The notes below the pieces were generated by a model. The model ran no database searches. It was not told where the DNA came from and saw only the letters and a list, made by a program, of their open reading frames with translations. Positions 49,418-58,164 of a stretch of DNA of 64,000 nucleotides are shown in pieces. The stretch covers positions 682,001 through 746,000 of the forward strand of contig NZ_SMGP01000002.1 in NCBI RefSeq assembly GCF_004339745.1. The letters run 5' to 3'. Each line of letters begins with the position of its first letter. Within the stretch, counting starts at the first letter, position 1. Source of the DNA: Paraburkholderia sp. BL9I2N2 (GTDB taxonomy: Bacteria; Pseudomonadota; Gammaproteobacteria; Burkholderiales; Burkholderiaceae). The position numbers and the translations under genes are program-made.

Positions 49418-50539
49418 ATGAGCGTTAGTCATCTTCGTCATGCGGTCGCGGGGGCCGCGCTTCTCGCCTTCACGGGTTTTGCGGCGCTGTCGGTTACGCC
49501 GGCCCTTGCGGCCGACACGGAACTGAATGTGTATAACTGGTCGGACTACATCGCGAAGGATACGATTCCGAACTTCGAAAAGCAGGACGGCATCAAGGTC
49601 AAATACGACAACTACGATAGCGACGACACCTTGCAGGCCAAGCTGCTCGCCGGCAGCTCGGGCTACGACATCGTGGTGCCAACCTCGAACTACATGGCCA
49701 AGCAGATTCAGGCCGGCGTGTACCAGAAACTCGACAAATCGAAGTTGCCGAACCTCGCGAATCTCGACCCCGTGCTGATGAAGATGATTGCCGACGCGGA
49801 CCCGGGCAACCAGTACGGCGTGCCCTGGGCATACGGTACGGACGGCATCGGTTACAACGTGCAGGCCGTGCAGAAAGCGCTCGGCGCCAATGCACCGGTG
49901 GATAGCTGGGCACTGGTTTTCGATCCGGCCAATCTCTCCAAGCTGAAAGGCTGCGGCGTTTCGATCCTCGATCAGGCCGTCGACGTGTTCGCCGCCACGC
50001 TGCAATACATGCACAAAGATCCGAACAGCACGAACCCCGCCGACTATCAGGCCGCGTTCGAAGTGCTGAAAAAGATCCGCCCGTATATCACCCAATTCAA
50101 TTCGTCCGGCTACATCAACGACCTCGCCAATAACGACGTGTGCGTCGCGCTGGGTTGGTCGGGCGACGTCGGCATTGCCAGCCGCCGCACCGAAGAAGCC
50201 AAGCGCTCGTACCAGATCAAGTTCTCGAACGTGAAAGAAGGCGGCCTGCTGTGGTTCGACGTGATGGTGATCCCGAAAGACGCGCCGCATCCTGAAGCCG
50301 CGTTGAAGTGGATCAACTACATCTCGGACCCGAAGGTCAACGCCGCGATCACCAACGAAGTGTTCTACCCGACCGCGAACAAGGCCGCGCGCCAGTTCGT
50401 GACGCCGGCTGTCGCACAGGACAAGACCGTTTATCCGGGCGATGAAGTGTTGAGCAAGATGACGCTCATGAAGCCGATGCCGACCGACATTCTGCGCCTT
50501 GAAAACCGTCTTTGGGCGCAGCTTAAAACCGGCCATTAA
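49418..50539 (+). CDS. potF: periplasmic polyamine-binding protein (PotF/SpuD-like)
   Basis: A 373-residue solute-binding protein. A Sec signal peptide with ...LSVTPALAAD ends at the start of the mature chain. NVYNWSDYIAKDTIPNF and the GSSGYDIVVPTSNYMAKQI segment are characteristic of spermidine/putrescine binders, as is YGTDGIGYN. The ATG at 49418 has AAGGGA upstream. It collects putrescine in the periplasm and delivers it to the PotG-PotH-PotI transporter encoded downstream. A strong hairpin follows its stop (50569-50598), a feature often seen after binding-protein genes that are expressed more than the transporter subunits. Confidence 0.92.
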   Translation: MSVSHLRHAVAGAALLAFTGFAALSVTPALAADTELNVYNWSDYIAKDTIPNFEKQDGIKVKYDNYDSDDTLQAKLLAGSSGYDIVVPTSNYMAKQIQAGVYQKLDKSKLPNLANLDPVLMKMIADADPGNQYGVPWAYGTDGIGYNVQAVQKALGANAPVDSWALVFDPANLSKLKGCGVSILDQAVDVFAATLQYMHKDPNSTNPADYQAAFEVLKKIRPYITQFNSSGYINDLANNDVCVALGWSGDVGIASRRTEEAKRSYQIKFSNVKEGGLLWFDVMVIPKDAPHPEAALKWINYISDPKVNAAITNEVFYPTANKAARQFVTPAVAQDKTVYPGDEVLSKMTLMKPMPTDILRLENRLWAQLKTGH

Positions 50540-50568
50540 TCCAGTCATTCAAATCGATTATTGATCCC

Positions 50569-50598
50569 GCGCTCAGGGATCGCTCGATCCCTGAGCGC
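50569..50598 (+). terminator. 13-bp perfect hairpin after potF, probable mRNA stabiliser
   Basis: GCGCTCAGGGATC and GATCCCTGAGCGC are perfect inverted repeats with a GCTC loop, 30 bases after the potF stop. The T-run (50631-50638) begins more than 30 bases further on, so this is not a simple terminator. A hairpin here would protect potF mRNA and reduce read-through into the transporter genes. Confidence 0.6.
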
Positions 50599-50753
50599 AT
50601 GAATAGCAGTAACGGTAGTCAGCCTGCGCGCTTTTTTTAAAGTCCCATCCGCGCGCAGTCCCATGTTTTCCGATCGCAGCGTACGTTGCGAGACGCTTCC
50701 CGCGCCTCGTATGGAGACACTTGCGCCCGCGATCCGCAAGGAACGGTTACATC

Positions 50754-51917
50754 ATGAACTCGACGACCTCAAAAAGCGCAGCCGGCGCCACCCAGATGGC
50801 CCGCCCCGCAGTGACGACAAAATCGAAATCGGACGAATTCGTTCGCATTGAAAATGTCGTGAAGAAATTCGGCGACAGCACCGCTGTCGACAACGTCAAC
50901 CTGAGCATCGCCAAGAACGAGTTGTTCGCGCTGCTCGGCAGTTCCGGCTGCGGCAAGTCCACGCTCCTGCGCATGCTCGCGGGACTCGAGACGGTGACCT
51001 CCGGGCGCATTTTCGTCGACGGCGAAGATCTCGCTGCGATGCCGCCGTACAAGCGGCCGGTCAACATGATGTTCCAGTCGTACGCCCTCTTCCCGCACAT
51101 GAGCGTGGAGGCGAACATCGCCTTCGGCCTGAAGCAGGAAGGCACGCCGAAGAACGAGATCAAGGAACGCGTCGCCGATGCGCTCAATCTCGTGCAGATG
51201 AGCAAATACGCGCAGCGTAAGCCGCATCAACTGTCAGGCGGCCAGCAGCAGCGTGTGGCGCTCGCGCGTTCGCTCGTCAAGCGCCCCAAGCTGCTGCTGC
51301 TCGACGAGCCGATGTCGGCACTCGATAAAAAGATCCGCCAGAAGACCCAGCTCGAGCTCGTGAACATCATCGAGAAGGTCGACGTGACCTGCGTAATGGT
51401 CACGCACGATCAGGAGGAAGCCATGACGATGGCCGGGCGCCTAGCCGTGATGAGCGAAGGCCGCATCGTGCAGATCGGCTCGCCGAGCCAGGTCTATGAG
51501 TTTCCGAAAAGCCGCTTCTCCGCCGAATTCATCGGCTCGACCAACCTGTTCGAAGGCACGGTGGTCGCGGACGAACCGGATCACATTTTCGTTGAAAGCG
51601 AAGACCTCGAATCGCATATCTACGTGAGCCACGGCATTACCGGGCCGCTCGGTATGCCGGTGGGCATCTCGGTGCGTCCGGAGCGCATCAAGGTATCGCT
51701 CGACAAACCGTCGACGCCGCACAACTGGGCGCGCGGCGTGGTTTCCGATGTCGCGTACATGGGCAGCTATTCGCTGTATCACGTGCGCCTGCCAAGCGGC
51801 AAGACCGTCGTGTCGAATCTCTCCAGCTCGCACCTGATGGCCGAAGGTGCGCCCTCCTATAACGACGACGTGTTCGTCTACTGGTCGCCGGCTAGCGGCG
51901 TGGTGCTGACGCAATGA
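50754..51917 (+). CDS. potG: polyamine ABC transporter ATPase (PotA/PotG-like)
   Basis: A 387-residue ATPase. Walker A GSSGCGKST, signature LSGGQQQRVALARS, Walker B LLLLDEPMSALD and H-loop VTHDQEEAMT are complete. The C-terminal domain (residues 265-387) is the TOBE-type regulatory part with VGISVRPERIKVS. The N-terminus has 25-35 extra residues, low-complexity (SAAGATQMARPA), before the ABC domain. AAGGAA about ten bases before the ATG is the ribosome site. The stop overlaps the next gene by ATGA. Confidence 0.93.
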   Translation: MNSTTSKSAAGATQMARPAVTTKSKSDEFVRIENVVKKFGDSTAVDNVNLSIAKNELFALLGSSGCGKSTLLRMLAGLETVTSGRIFVDGEDLAAMPPYKRPVNMMFQSYALFPHMSVEANIAFGLKQEGTPKNEIKERVADALNLVQMSKYAQRKPHQLSGGQQQRVALARSLVKRPKLLLLDEPMSALDKKIRQKTQLELVNIIEKVDVTCVMVTHDQEEAMTMAGRLAVMSEGRIVQIGSPSQVYEFPKSRFSAEFIGSTNLFEGTVVADEPDHIFVESEDLESHIYVSHGITGPLGMPVGISVRPERIKVSLDKPSTPHNWARGVVSDVAYMGSYSLYHVRLPSGKTVVSNLSSSHLMAEGAPSYNDDVFVYWSPASGVVLTQ

Positions 51918-52888
51918 GCAATCCCACTACCTCCTCCCCCGCGGCGCTCGGTGCGCCGTCCGGCAGCCACCTGTTGGGCTCGCTGAAAAAAAGGCTGTCG
52001 ATGCTGGTGCCGTCGGGCCGCACGACCGTGATCGGCGTGCCGTTCCTCTGGCTCACCGTGTTCTTCGCGTTGCCGTTCGTGCTGGTGCTGAAGATCAGTT
52101 TCGCCGATCTGCGTCTCGGCATTCCGCCGTACACGGATCTCGTGACGATCAAGGACGGCATGGTGCATTTCGCCATGCAACTCAGCCACTACGCGTTCCT
52201 GCTGCAGGACGACCTGTACGTCGCCACGTATCTCAGCTCGCTGAAGATGGCCGCGGTCTCGACCTTCTTCTGTCTGCTGATCGGCTATCCGATTGCGTAC
52301 TACATCGCGCGCTCGGAGCCGACCAAACGCAACCTGTTGATGATGGGTGTGATGCTGCCGTTCTGGACGTCCTTCCTGATTCGCGTCTACGCGTGGATCG
52401 GCATCCTGAAGGACGACGGCCTGCTCAATCACACGCTGATGGCGATCGGCATGATTCATTCGCCGCTGCGCCTCTACCACACGGATATTGGCGTCTATAT
52501 CGGCATGGTCTATTCGTACCTGCCCTTCATGGTGATGCCGCTGTATGCGCACCTCGTGAAGATGGACCTGACGCTGCTCGAAGCCGCTTACGACCTCGGT
52601 TGCAAACCGTGGACCGCGTTCACGCGCATCACGTTGCCGCTCTCCAAGAACGGCATTATCGCCGGCAGTCTGCTGGTGTTCATTCCGGCGGTCGGCGAAT
52701 ACGTGATTCCGGAACTGCTCGGCGGCGCCGACACGCTGATGATCGGCCGCGTGATGTGGGATGAATTCTTCAACGATATGGACTGGCCGATGGCATCCGC
52801 CGTCACCGTCGCGATGGTGCTACTGCTGCTCGTGCCGATGGCCGTGTTCCAGTACTACCAGGTCAAGGAACTGGAGGGCGCGAAATGA
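51914..52888 (+). CDS. potH: polyamine ABC transporter permease (PotB/PotH-like)
   Basis: A 324-residue inner-membrane permease with about six membrane segments. The EAA loop is visible as LLEAAYDLGCKPWTAFTRITLPLSKNGI, the site of contact with the ATPase. The N-terminal tail (SPAALGAPSGSH) is longer than in E. coli PotH. ATGA overlap joins it to both neighbours, so the three transporter genes are co-translated. Together with the PotI-like protein it forms the channel. Confidence 0.92.
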   Translation: MSNPTTSSPAALGAPSGSHLLGSLKKRLSMLVPSGRTTVIGVPFLWLTVFFALPFVLVLKISFADLRLGIPPYTDLVTIKDGMVHFAMQLSHYAFLLQDDLYVATYLSSLKMAAVSTFFCLLIGYPIAYYIARSEPTKRNLLMMGVMLPFWTSFLIRVYAWIGILKDDGLLNHTLMAIGMIHSPLRLYHTDIGVYIGMVYSYLPFMVMPLYAHLVKMDLTLLEAAYDLGCKPWTAFTRITLPLSKNGIIAGSLLVFIPAVGEYVIPELLGGADTLMIGRVMWDEFFNDMDWPMASAVTVAMVLLLLVPMAVFQYYQVKELEGAK

Positions 52889-53796
52889 TCAAGCCTAATA
52901 AGACGCTTTCCAATAGCGTGCTGACGTTCGGATTTCTGTTTCTCTACATTCCGATCATCAGCCTGGTGGTGTATTCGTTCAACGAGTCGAAGCTCGTCAC
53001 GGTGTGGTCCGGCTTCTCGCTCAAATGGTACGGCGCGCTGTTGCAAGACGGCGAATTGCTCAACGCCGCATGGCTTTCGCTGAAGATCGGCCTGTTGACC
53101 GCGTGCGCCTCGGTTGTGATCGGTACGTGGGCCGGTTTCGTGCTGGCGCGCTTCGGACGCTTTCGCGGCTTCACGCTGTTCGCCGGCATGATCAACGCGC
53201 CGCTCGTGATTCCTGAAGTGATTCAGGGCATCTCGCTGCTGCTGCTGTTCGTCGCGCTCGAACAGATGCTCGGCTGGCCGAAGGGGCGCGGGCTCTTCAC
53301 GATCTGGATCGGCCACGTGATGCTGTGCGTGTCGTATGTGGCGATCATCGTGCAATCGCGGGTGAAGGAGCTCAACAAGTCGCTCGAAGAAGCCGCGCTC
53401 GATCTCGGCGCCACGCCCTTCAAGGTGTTCCTCCTGATCACCCTGCCGCTGATCTCGCAGGCGCTGATGTCGGGGTGGCTGCTGTCGTTCACGCTGTCTT
53501 TCGACGACCTCGTGCTCTCCGCGTTCCTCTCCGGTCCCGGCTCGACCACGCTGCCGCTCGTGGTGTTCTCGCGTGTGCGTCTCGGCCTGAATCCGGAAAT
53601 GAATGCGCTCGCCACGATCTTCATCACCACGGTGACGATCGGCGTGATTGCCGTGAACCGCTGGATGCAGTTGCGCGAACGCAAGCGCAACCGCGACATG
53701 CAAATGGCTTTCGCACTCGCCGAAGCCGCCGCCCCCTTGCCCGCGGCACCACAACAAGCCGCCGTACGAAAGTCGCTCGATACGGCACGCGCATAA
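52885..53796 (+). CDS. potI: polyamine ABC transporter permease (PotC/PotI-like)
   Basis: A 303-residue permease with about six membrane segments. Near the N-terminus it has FLYIPIISLVVYSFNESKLVTVWSGFS, a common PotC/PotI feature, and the EAA loop SLEEAALDLGATPFKVFLLITLPLISQ. The C-terminus is extended with alanine-rich sequence (AEAAAPLPAAPQQAA). It overlaps potH by ATGA. A 38-bp gap with AAGGAG leads to the DUF3138 porin, probably in the same transcript. Confidence 0.92.
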   Translation: MIKPNKTLSNSVLTFGFLFLYIPIISLVVYSFNESKLVTVWSGFSLKWYGALLQDGELLNAAWLSLKIGLLTACASVVIGTWAGFVLARFGRFRGFTLFAGMINAPLVIPEVIQGISLLLLFVALEQMLGWPKGRGLFTIWIGHVMLCVSYVAIIVQSRVKELNKSLEEAALDLGATPFKVFLLITLPLISQALMSGWLLSFTLSFDDLVLSAFLSGPGSTTLPLVVFSRVRLGLNPEMNALATIFITTVTIGVIAVNRWMQLRERKRNRDMQMAFALAEAAAPLPAAPQQAAVRKSLDTARA

Positions 53797-53834
53797 GAAG
53801 TCCTTTCGCAATACGACCAATAAGGAGAATTTGA

Positions 53835-55412
53835 ATGAGAAGAAAGCTTATCTGTCTGTTGGTGGCGGGGAGTCTGCCTGGCATAGCCATGGCGGACGCC
53901 ACCAGCGACCAGATCAAGGCGCTCCAGGCGCAACTGAATGCACTGCAAAAGGAGGTAAAACAGTTGCGCGCCGAAGTCGCCACCAAGCCGAAGGCAGCCA
54001 CCGCGGCGACGGCGGCGACTGCGGCCCCCGCCCCGGCGGTGGTGGCCGCGCCGGTGGATGTCTCGTCGCCTGATTACGGCAAGGCTCAGGCGACGCTGAC
54101 CAACGACGACGTGACGGCGATGAAGCAACAGATCGCCAATCAGCAGTTGAAGGTCGATTCGCTCGAAGACGCGGCGCAGACCGGACCGATCGCCGGTTTG
54201 TCGGTGACGGGCTATATCGATCCGACCTACCTCTATAACCGTGCGCAGAGCAGCTCGTCGTTCCTGTTCGCGAACCACGAAAGCAGCTACAACTACTTCA
54301 ACAGCACGTTCGGCGATCTGTACCTCGACATCAAGAAGACCTTCGGTGTCGGCCCGATGGCGCCGTCGGCCGAGATCACCTTGATGCCGAACCGCGGCAA
54401 CGGCATTACGCTGCTGCAGAACTCGCACGGCGATATCGGCAACAACATTCTGAATACGGCCGTGGTCAACGTGCCGTTGACGGCGACCACGACACTCGTG
54501 GCCGGTTTGATCCCGAGCTTCGGCGGCTATGAAGTGCAGCAGTCGAATCAGATGCTCACGCTCACGCACAACCTGCTGTATGACTTCTCGGATCCGGGCA
54601 GCTATGTCGGGATCGGCGCGAACTACACCGTCGGCAACTGGGCGTGGAAGTTCTTCCTCGGCAACGAACAGTACCGCACGTTCGGCGCAGTCACGCAGAC
54701 GGGCACCAACGCACTGGGCGATCCGATCACGACCAGCAACAAGATCCCGACCTTCACCGCACGTACCGACTACACGTGGTCGAGCGCACTGGATATCGGC
54801 GGTTCGTTCAACATCGGCCGTCAGACCTTGCCTAGCTCGATCGACGCGAACGGCGCGGTCAGCTACGGCGTAGGCGGCCAGTCGCCGAGCTCGGGCGGCA
54901 CGTTCTTCTTCACCGAAGCCGACCTGACCTACACGCTCGCCGATGTGCAGTACAACGCCGAACTCGACTACGGTCAACAGCAGAACGCCGCGTACAACGG
55001 CGGCCAGGCACAGTGGTATGGCCTGTCGCTGCTCGCGCACCGCAAGTTCAATCTGCCGGTGGTGGGCCGTATGGGCGCGACCGTGCGTTATGACCTGCTG
55101 GTCGACAGCAAGAACGGCGGCGGCGGCGGTGGCATCGCGTTGAACGGCAACGGCATGGACACGGCGAACGGCTTCGGTATCGGCGCGGACTGTCTCGCCA
55201 ATTCGCAGGCGAACGGTGGCCTCGGCTTCGAATGCAAGGGCGCGACCCGCCAGGACGTTTCGCTCGACCTGCTGTTCTATCCGACCCAGCAGATCACGGT
55301 CAAGGTGGAATACCGCCACGACTGGGCCAACAAGCAGGTGTTCCTGAAGAACGACGGTTCGTATGGCAAGTCCAACGACCTGCTCGCGACCCAGTTCATC
55401 TACTCGTTCTAA
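53835..55412 (+). CDS. DUF3138 outer-membrane porin-like protein
   Basis: A 525-residue protein. The signal peptide LICLLVAGSLPGIAMA is followed by a coiled coil (residues 20-45, DQIKALQAQLNALQKEVKQLRAEV), an Ala/Pro-rich linker and a long beta-rich barrel ending in FIYSF with terminal Phe, the outer-membrane insertion signal. A trimeric porin is likely, with the coiled coil at the periplasmic side. Its position between potFGHI and puuB suggests it passes polyamines through the outer membrane, but no substrate evidence exists. AAGGAG precedes the ATG. A strong hairpin follows the stop. Confidence 0.82.
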   Translation: MRRKLICLLVAGSLPGIAMADATSDQIKALQAQLNALQKEVKQLRAEVATKPKAATAATAATAAPAPAVVAAPVDVSSPDYGKAQATLTNDDVTAMKQQIANQQLKVDSLEDAAQTGPIAGLSVTGYIDPTYLYNRAQSSSSFLFANHESSYNYFNSTFGDLYLDIKKTFGVGPMAPSAEITLMPNRGNGITLLQNSHGDIGNNILNTAVVNVPLTATTTLVAGLIPSFGGYEVQQSNQMLTLTHNLLYDFSDPGSYVGIGANYTVGNWAWKFFLGNEQYRTFGAVTQTGTNALGDPITTSNKIPTFTARTDYTWSSALDIGGSFNIGRQTLPSSIDANGAVSYGVGGQSPSSGGTFFFTEADLTYTLADVQYNAELDYGQQQNAAYNGGQAQWYGLSLLAHRKFNLPVVGRMGATVRYDLLVDSKNGGGGGGIALNGNGMDTANGFGIGADCLANSQANGGLGFECKGATRQDVSLDLLFYPTQQITVKVEYRHDWANKQVFLKNDGSYGKSNDLLATQFIYSF

Positions 55413-55424
55413 TCCGACTTGCCG

Positions 55425-55458
55425 GCGCGTGGCCTTGCTGTCGAAAAAGGCCACGCGC
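55425..55458 (+). terminator. 12-bp perfect hairpin after the porin gene
   Basis: GCGCGTGGCCTT and AAGGCCACGCGC are perfect inverted repeats around a ten-base loop, starting 13 bases after the porin stop. No continuous T-run follows, only CTCTTT. The hairpin probably marks a partial transcript end or protects the abundant porin message, lowering expression of the oxidase genes beyond it. Confidence 0.65.
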
Positions 55459-55484
55459 ACAGGCTCTTTCCGCATGCTCTGCCT

Positions 55485-56777
55485 ATGCTCCGATTCTCGA
55501 ACCAGCCTCACGTCGCCTCGTACTACGCCGCCACCGCCAACGACACCACCCGCCATCCCGCGCTCGACGAAACGATTACCGTCGACGTTTGCGTGATCGG
55601 CGCGGGACTGACCGGCATTTCCGCGGCGCTCAATCTTGCCGAACGCGGCCATTCGGTCGCGGTGCTCGAAGCATCGAAAGTCGGATGGGCGGCGAGCGGC
55701 CGCAACGGCGGCCAGTTGATCGGCGGCTTTGCGTGCGACATCGACACGTTCGCGAAGTACATGCCCGCGGACGACGTGAAGCGTGTTTGGGACATGGGGA
55801 TCGAAACCCTCGACATCGTCAAGGAACGCGTCGCCAGGCATCAGATCGACTGCGATCTGACCATCGGCTATCTGACCGCGGCGAATAAACCGCGCGATAC
55901 CGACGCGCTGCAAAAATGGCGTGACGAAGCGCAACAGCGCTTCGGCTACGACCGCTTCCGTTACGTCGACGCCGACGGCGTGGGCAACTATGTGCAATCA
56001 CAGCGCTACCTGGGCGGCCTGTTCGACGCGGACAGTGGCCACCTGCATCCGTTGAATTACACGCTAGGTCTGGCGCGCGCCGCGCGCGAGGCCGGCGTGC
56101 GGATTTTCGAAGACAGTTGCGTCACGGCTTTGCGTGAAGAAAACGGCCGGCATGTCGCCGAAACCGCGCGCGGCCAGGTGCGGGCGCGCTTCGTCGTGCT
56201 CGCCTGCAACACGTACCTCGGACAGCTCGCACCGGACGTGGCGAACAAGATCATGCCGGTCGGCACCTACGTGATCGCCACCGAACCGCTCGATCCCGAT
56301 CGCGCCGAAGCGCTGATGCCCGCCAAAGCCGCCGTGTGCGACAGCCGCTTCGTACTCGACTACTTCCGCCCCGCGCCCGATAACCGCTTGCTGTGGGGCG
56401 GCAAGGTGAGTTATTCGAAACTCGCGCCGCGCAATCTCGGCGAAGCGATGCGCCGCGACATGCTGAAAACTTTCCCGCAACTCGACGATGTGAAAATCGA
56501 CTATGCGTGGGGCGGTTTCGTCGATATCACCATGAACCGCGCGCCGCATTTCGGCCGGCTCTCGCCGACCGTGTACTTCGCGCAAGGCTTCTCGGGGCAC
56601 GGCGTGAATACCACCGGTCTCGCGGGTAAACTGATCGCCGAGGCGATCGACGGCCAGGCGTCGCGCTTCGATCTGTTCGGCAAGATTCGTCACCGCGACT
56701 TCCCCGGCGGCGCTACACTGCGCACCCCTGCCCTCGTACTCGCGATGGCCTGGTATCGAATGAAGGACCTGCTTTGA
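55485..56777 (+). CDS. puuB: FAD-dependent gamma-glutamylputrescine oxidase-like protein (PuuB)
   Basis: A 430-residue DAO-fold flavoenzyme. The FAD-binding motif is DVCVIGAGLTGISAALNLAERG followed by GWAASGRNGGQ, typical of PuuB-like enzymes. FPQLDDVKIDYAWGGFVDITMNRAPHFGRL near residue 350 is also characteristic. It oxidises gamma-glutamylputrescine to the aldehyde with release of ammonia and hydrogen peroxide. The ATG at 55485 is where homology begins, without a strong ribosome site. A second, similar gene follows with overlapping stop and start, so this is a tandem pair. Confidence 0.88.
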   Translation: MLRFSNQPHVASYYAATANDTTRHPALDETITVDVCVIGAGLTGISAALNLAERGHSVAVLEASKVGWAASGRNGGQLIGGFACDIDTFAKYMPADDVKRVWDMGIETLDIVKERVARHQIDCDLTIGYLTAANKPRDTDALQKWRDEAQQRFGYDRFRYVDADGVGNYVQSQRYLGGLFDADSGHLHPLNYTLGLARAAREAGVRIFEDSCVTALREENGRHVAETARGQVRARFVVLACNTYLGQLAPDVANKIMPVGTYVIATEPLDPDRAEALMPAKAAVCDSRFVLDYFRPAPDNRLLWGGKVSYSKLAPRNLGEAMRRDMLKTFPQLDDVKIDYAWGGFVDITMNRAPHFGRLSPTVYFAQGFSGHGVNTTGLAGKLIAEAIDGQASRFDLFGKIRHRDFPGGATLRTPALVLAMAWYRMKDLL

Positions 56778-58117
56778 TGAACGCTCCGACTCCCGGCCTC
56801 AACACACTTAACACGCTTAACACGCTCGACCGCCGTGCCGATGCGCTGATCGCCAACTCCTACTACGAAGCGAGCGTCGCCCGTCCGCTCGCCGACGACC
56901 CCACGCTCGACGGCACGCTGGAAGCCGACGTGTGCGTGATCGGCGCGGGCTTCTCCGGTTTGTCGGTGGCGCTGGAGTGCCGGGCGCGCGGTTTGTCGGT
57001 GGTCGTGCTCGATGCGCATCGTCCCGGCTGGGGCGCGTCGGGCCGCAACGGCGGGCAGACGCTGGTGGGTTTCGCGAAAGACGAGATCATGGAACGCCAA
57101 CTCGGTCTCGACGGCGCGCGCGCCACGTGGGCGATGTCGGTGGAAGGCGTGGCGCTGGTGCGCGAGCGCATCGAGCGTTACGGCATCGACTGCGATTTCA
57201 CGTCCGGCTATCTGACGGTCGCCACCAAACCGAAACGCGTGCCCGATTTGCGTTCGTGGATGGAAGCGGCTTCGCAACGCTGGGGTTATACGAAACTCTC
57301 GTGGCTCGATACCGACGAGGTCCGTTCACGCGTCGCTTCGAAGCGCTACCTGGCCGGGGTCTACGATCCGTTTTCCGGCCATCTGCATCCGCTCAAATAC
57401 TGTCTCGGTCTCGCGGAGGCGGCACGCCGCGAGGGCGCGCAACTGTTCGCGCATTCGCCGGTGATCGAGGTCGTGCGTGGTACTCGGCCTGTCGTGCGGA
57501 CCACTCGCGGTGAAGTGCGCTGCCGTTTCGTCGCGGCGTGCGGCAACGCCACGATCGGCGACGTGCTGCCCGCGCCGGTGGCCGCGCGCATCGCGCCGAT
57601 CGCGTCGTATATCGTTGCAACGGAACCGCTCGGCAAACAGCGCGCGGATGCGCTCATCAAAGGGCGCGAGGCGATTTGCGACAACAACTTCTTTCTCGAC
57701 TATTTCCGTTTGTCGGCCGACCATCGCGTGCTGTTCGGCGGGCGGGCGAGTTCTACCGGCGCTTCACCCGTGCAGCTTGGCAAGGAGATTCGGCAGCGCA
57801 TGATCGGTGTGTTCCCGCAACTCGGCGATGTGAGAATCGACTATGCATGGGGTGGCTTTGTCGACGTGACGCGTAATCGCGCGCCCGATTTCGGGTCGAT
57901 CGATCCAAATTACTTCTATGTGCAGGGGTTCTCGGGGCATGGCGTCGCGTTGACCGGTATTGCCGGGCGCGTGGTTGCCAAAGCGATGGCGGGTGAGACG
58001 GCGGCCTTCGATCTGTTCGCGCAGTTGCGGCACGCGCGCTTTCCGGGCGGCCCGGCGTTGCGGGGGCCGGCGCTAGAACTCGGGATGATGTATCACCGGA
58101 TTCTGGAGCTGTTTTAG
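56777..58117 (+). CDS. second FAD-dependent oxidoreductase, PuuB paralogue
   Basis: A 446-residue paralogue of the preceding gene. It has DVCVIGAGFSGLSVALECRARG, GWGASGRNGGQ and FPQLGDVRIDYAWGGFVDVTRNRAPDFGSI at matching positions; similarity is throughout. The start ATG overlaps the previous TGA in TGATG, so translation is coupled. The N-terminus has an unusual NTLNTLNTLD repeat from three 9-bp units (about 56803-56830). It may act on a different polyamine derivative, such as one from spermidine or cadaverine. Confidence 0.86.
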   Translation: MNAPTPGLNTLNTLNTLDRRADALIANSYYEASVARPLADDPTLDGTLEADVCVIGAGFSGLSVALECRARGLSVVVLDAHRPGWGASGRNGGQTLVGFAKDEIMERQLGLDGARATWAMSVEGVALVRERIERYGIDCDFTSGYLTVATKPKRVPDLRSWMEAASQRWGYTKLSWLDTDEVRSRVASKRYLAGVYDPFSGHLHPLKYCLGLAEAARREGAQLFAHSPVIEVVRGTRPVVRTTRGEVRCRFVAACGNATIGDVLPAPVAARIAPIASYIVATEPLGKQRADALIKGREAICDNNFFLDYFRLSADHRVLFGGRASSTGASPVQLGKEIRQRMIGVFPQLGDVRIDYAWGGFVDVTRNRAPDFGSIDPNYFYVQGFSGHGVALTGIAGRVVAKAMAGETAAFDLFAQLRHARFPGGPALRGPALELGMMYHRILELF

Positions 58118-58164
58118 GCGTCGTCGCATGGTGGGGGCGGTCCGCCGCCCGAAGTAAACGGCTG

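Noticed and set aside
53223..55997. Very long open frame (over 900 codons) on the strand opposite the porin and permease genes
   Set aside because: It is antisense to well-supported genes, rich in Arg, His and Val as expected from the complement of GC-rich codons, and has no family-like motif or ribosome site.
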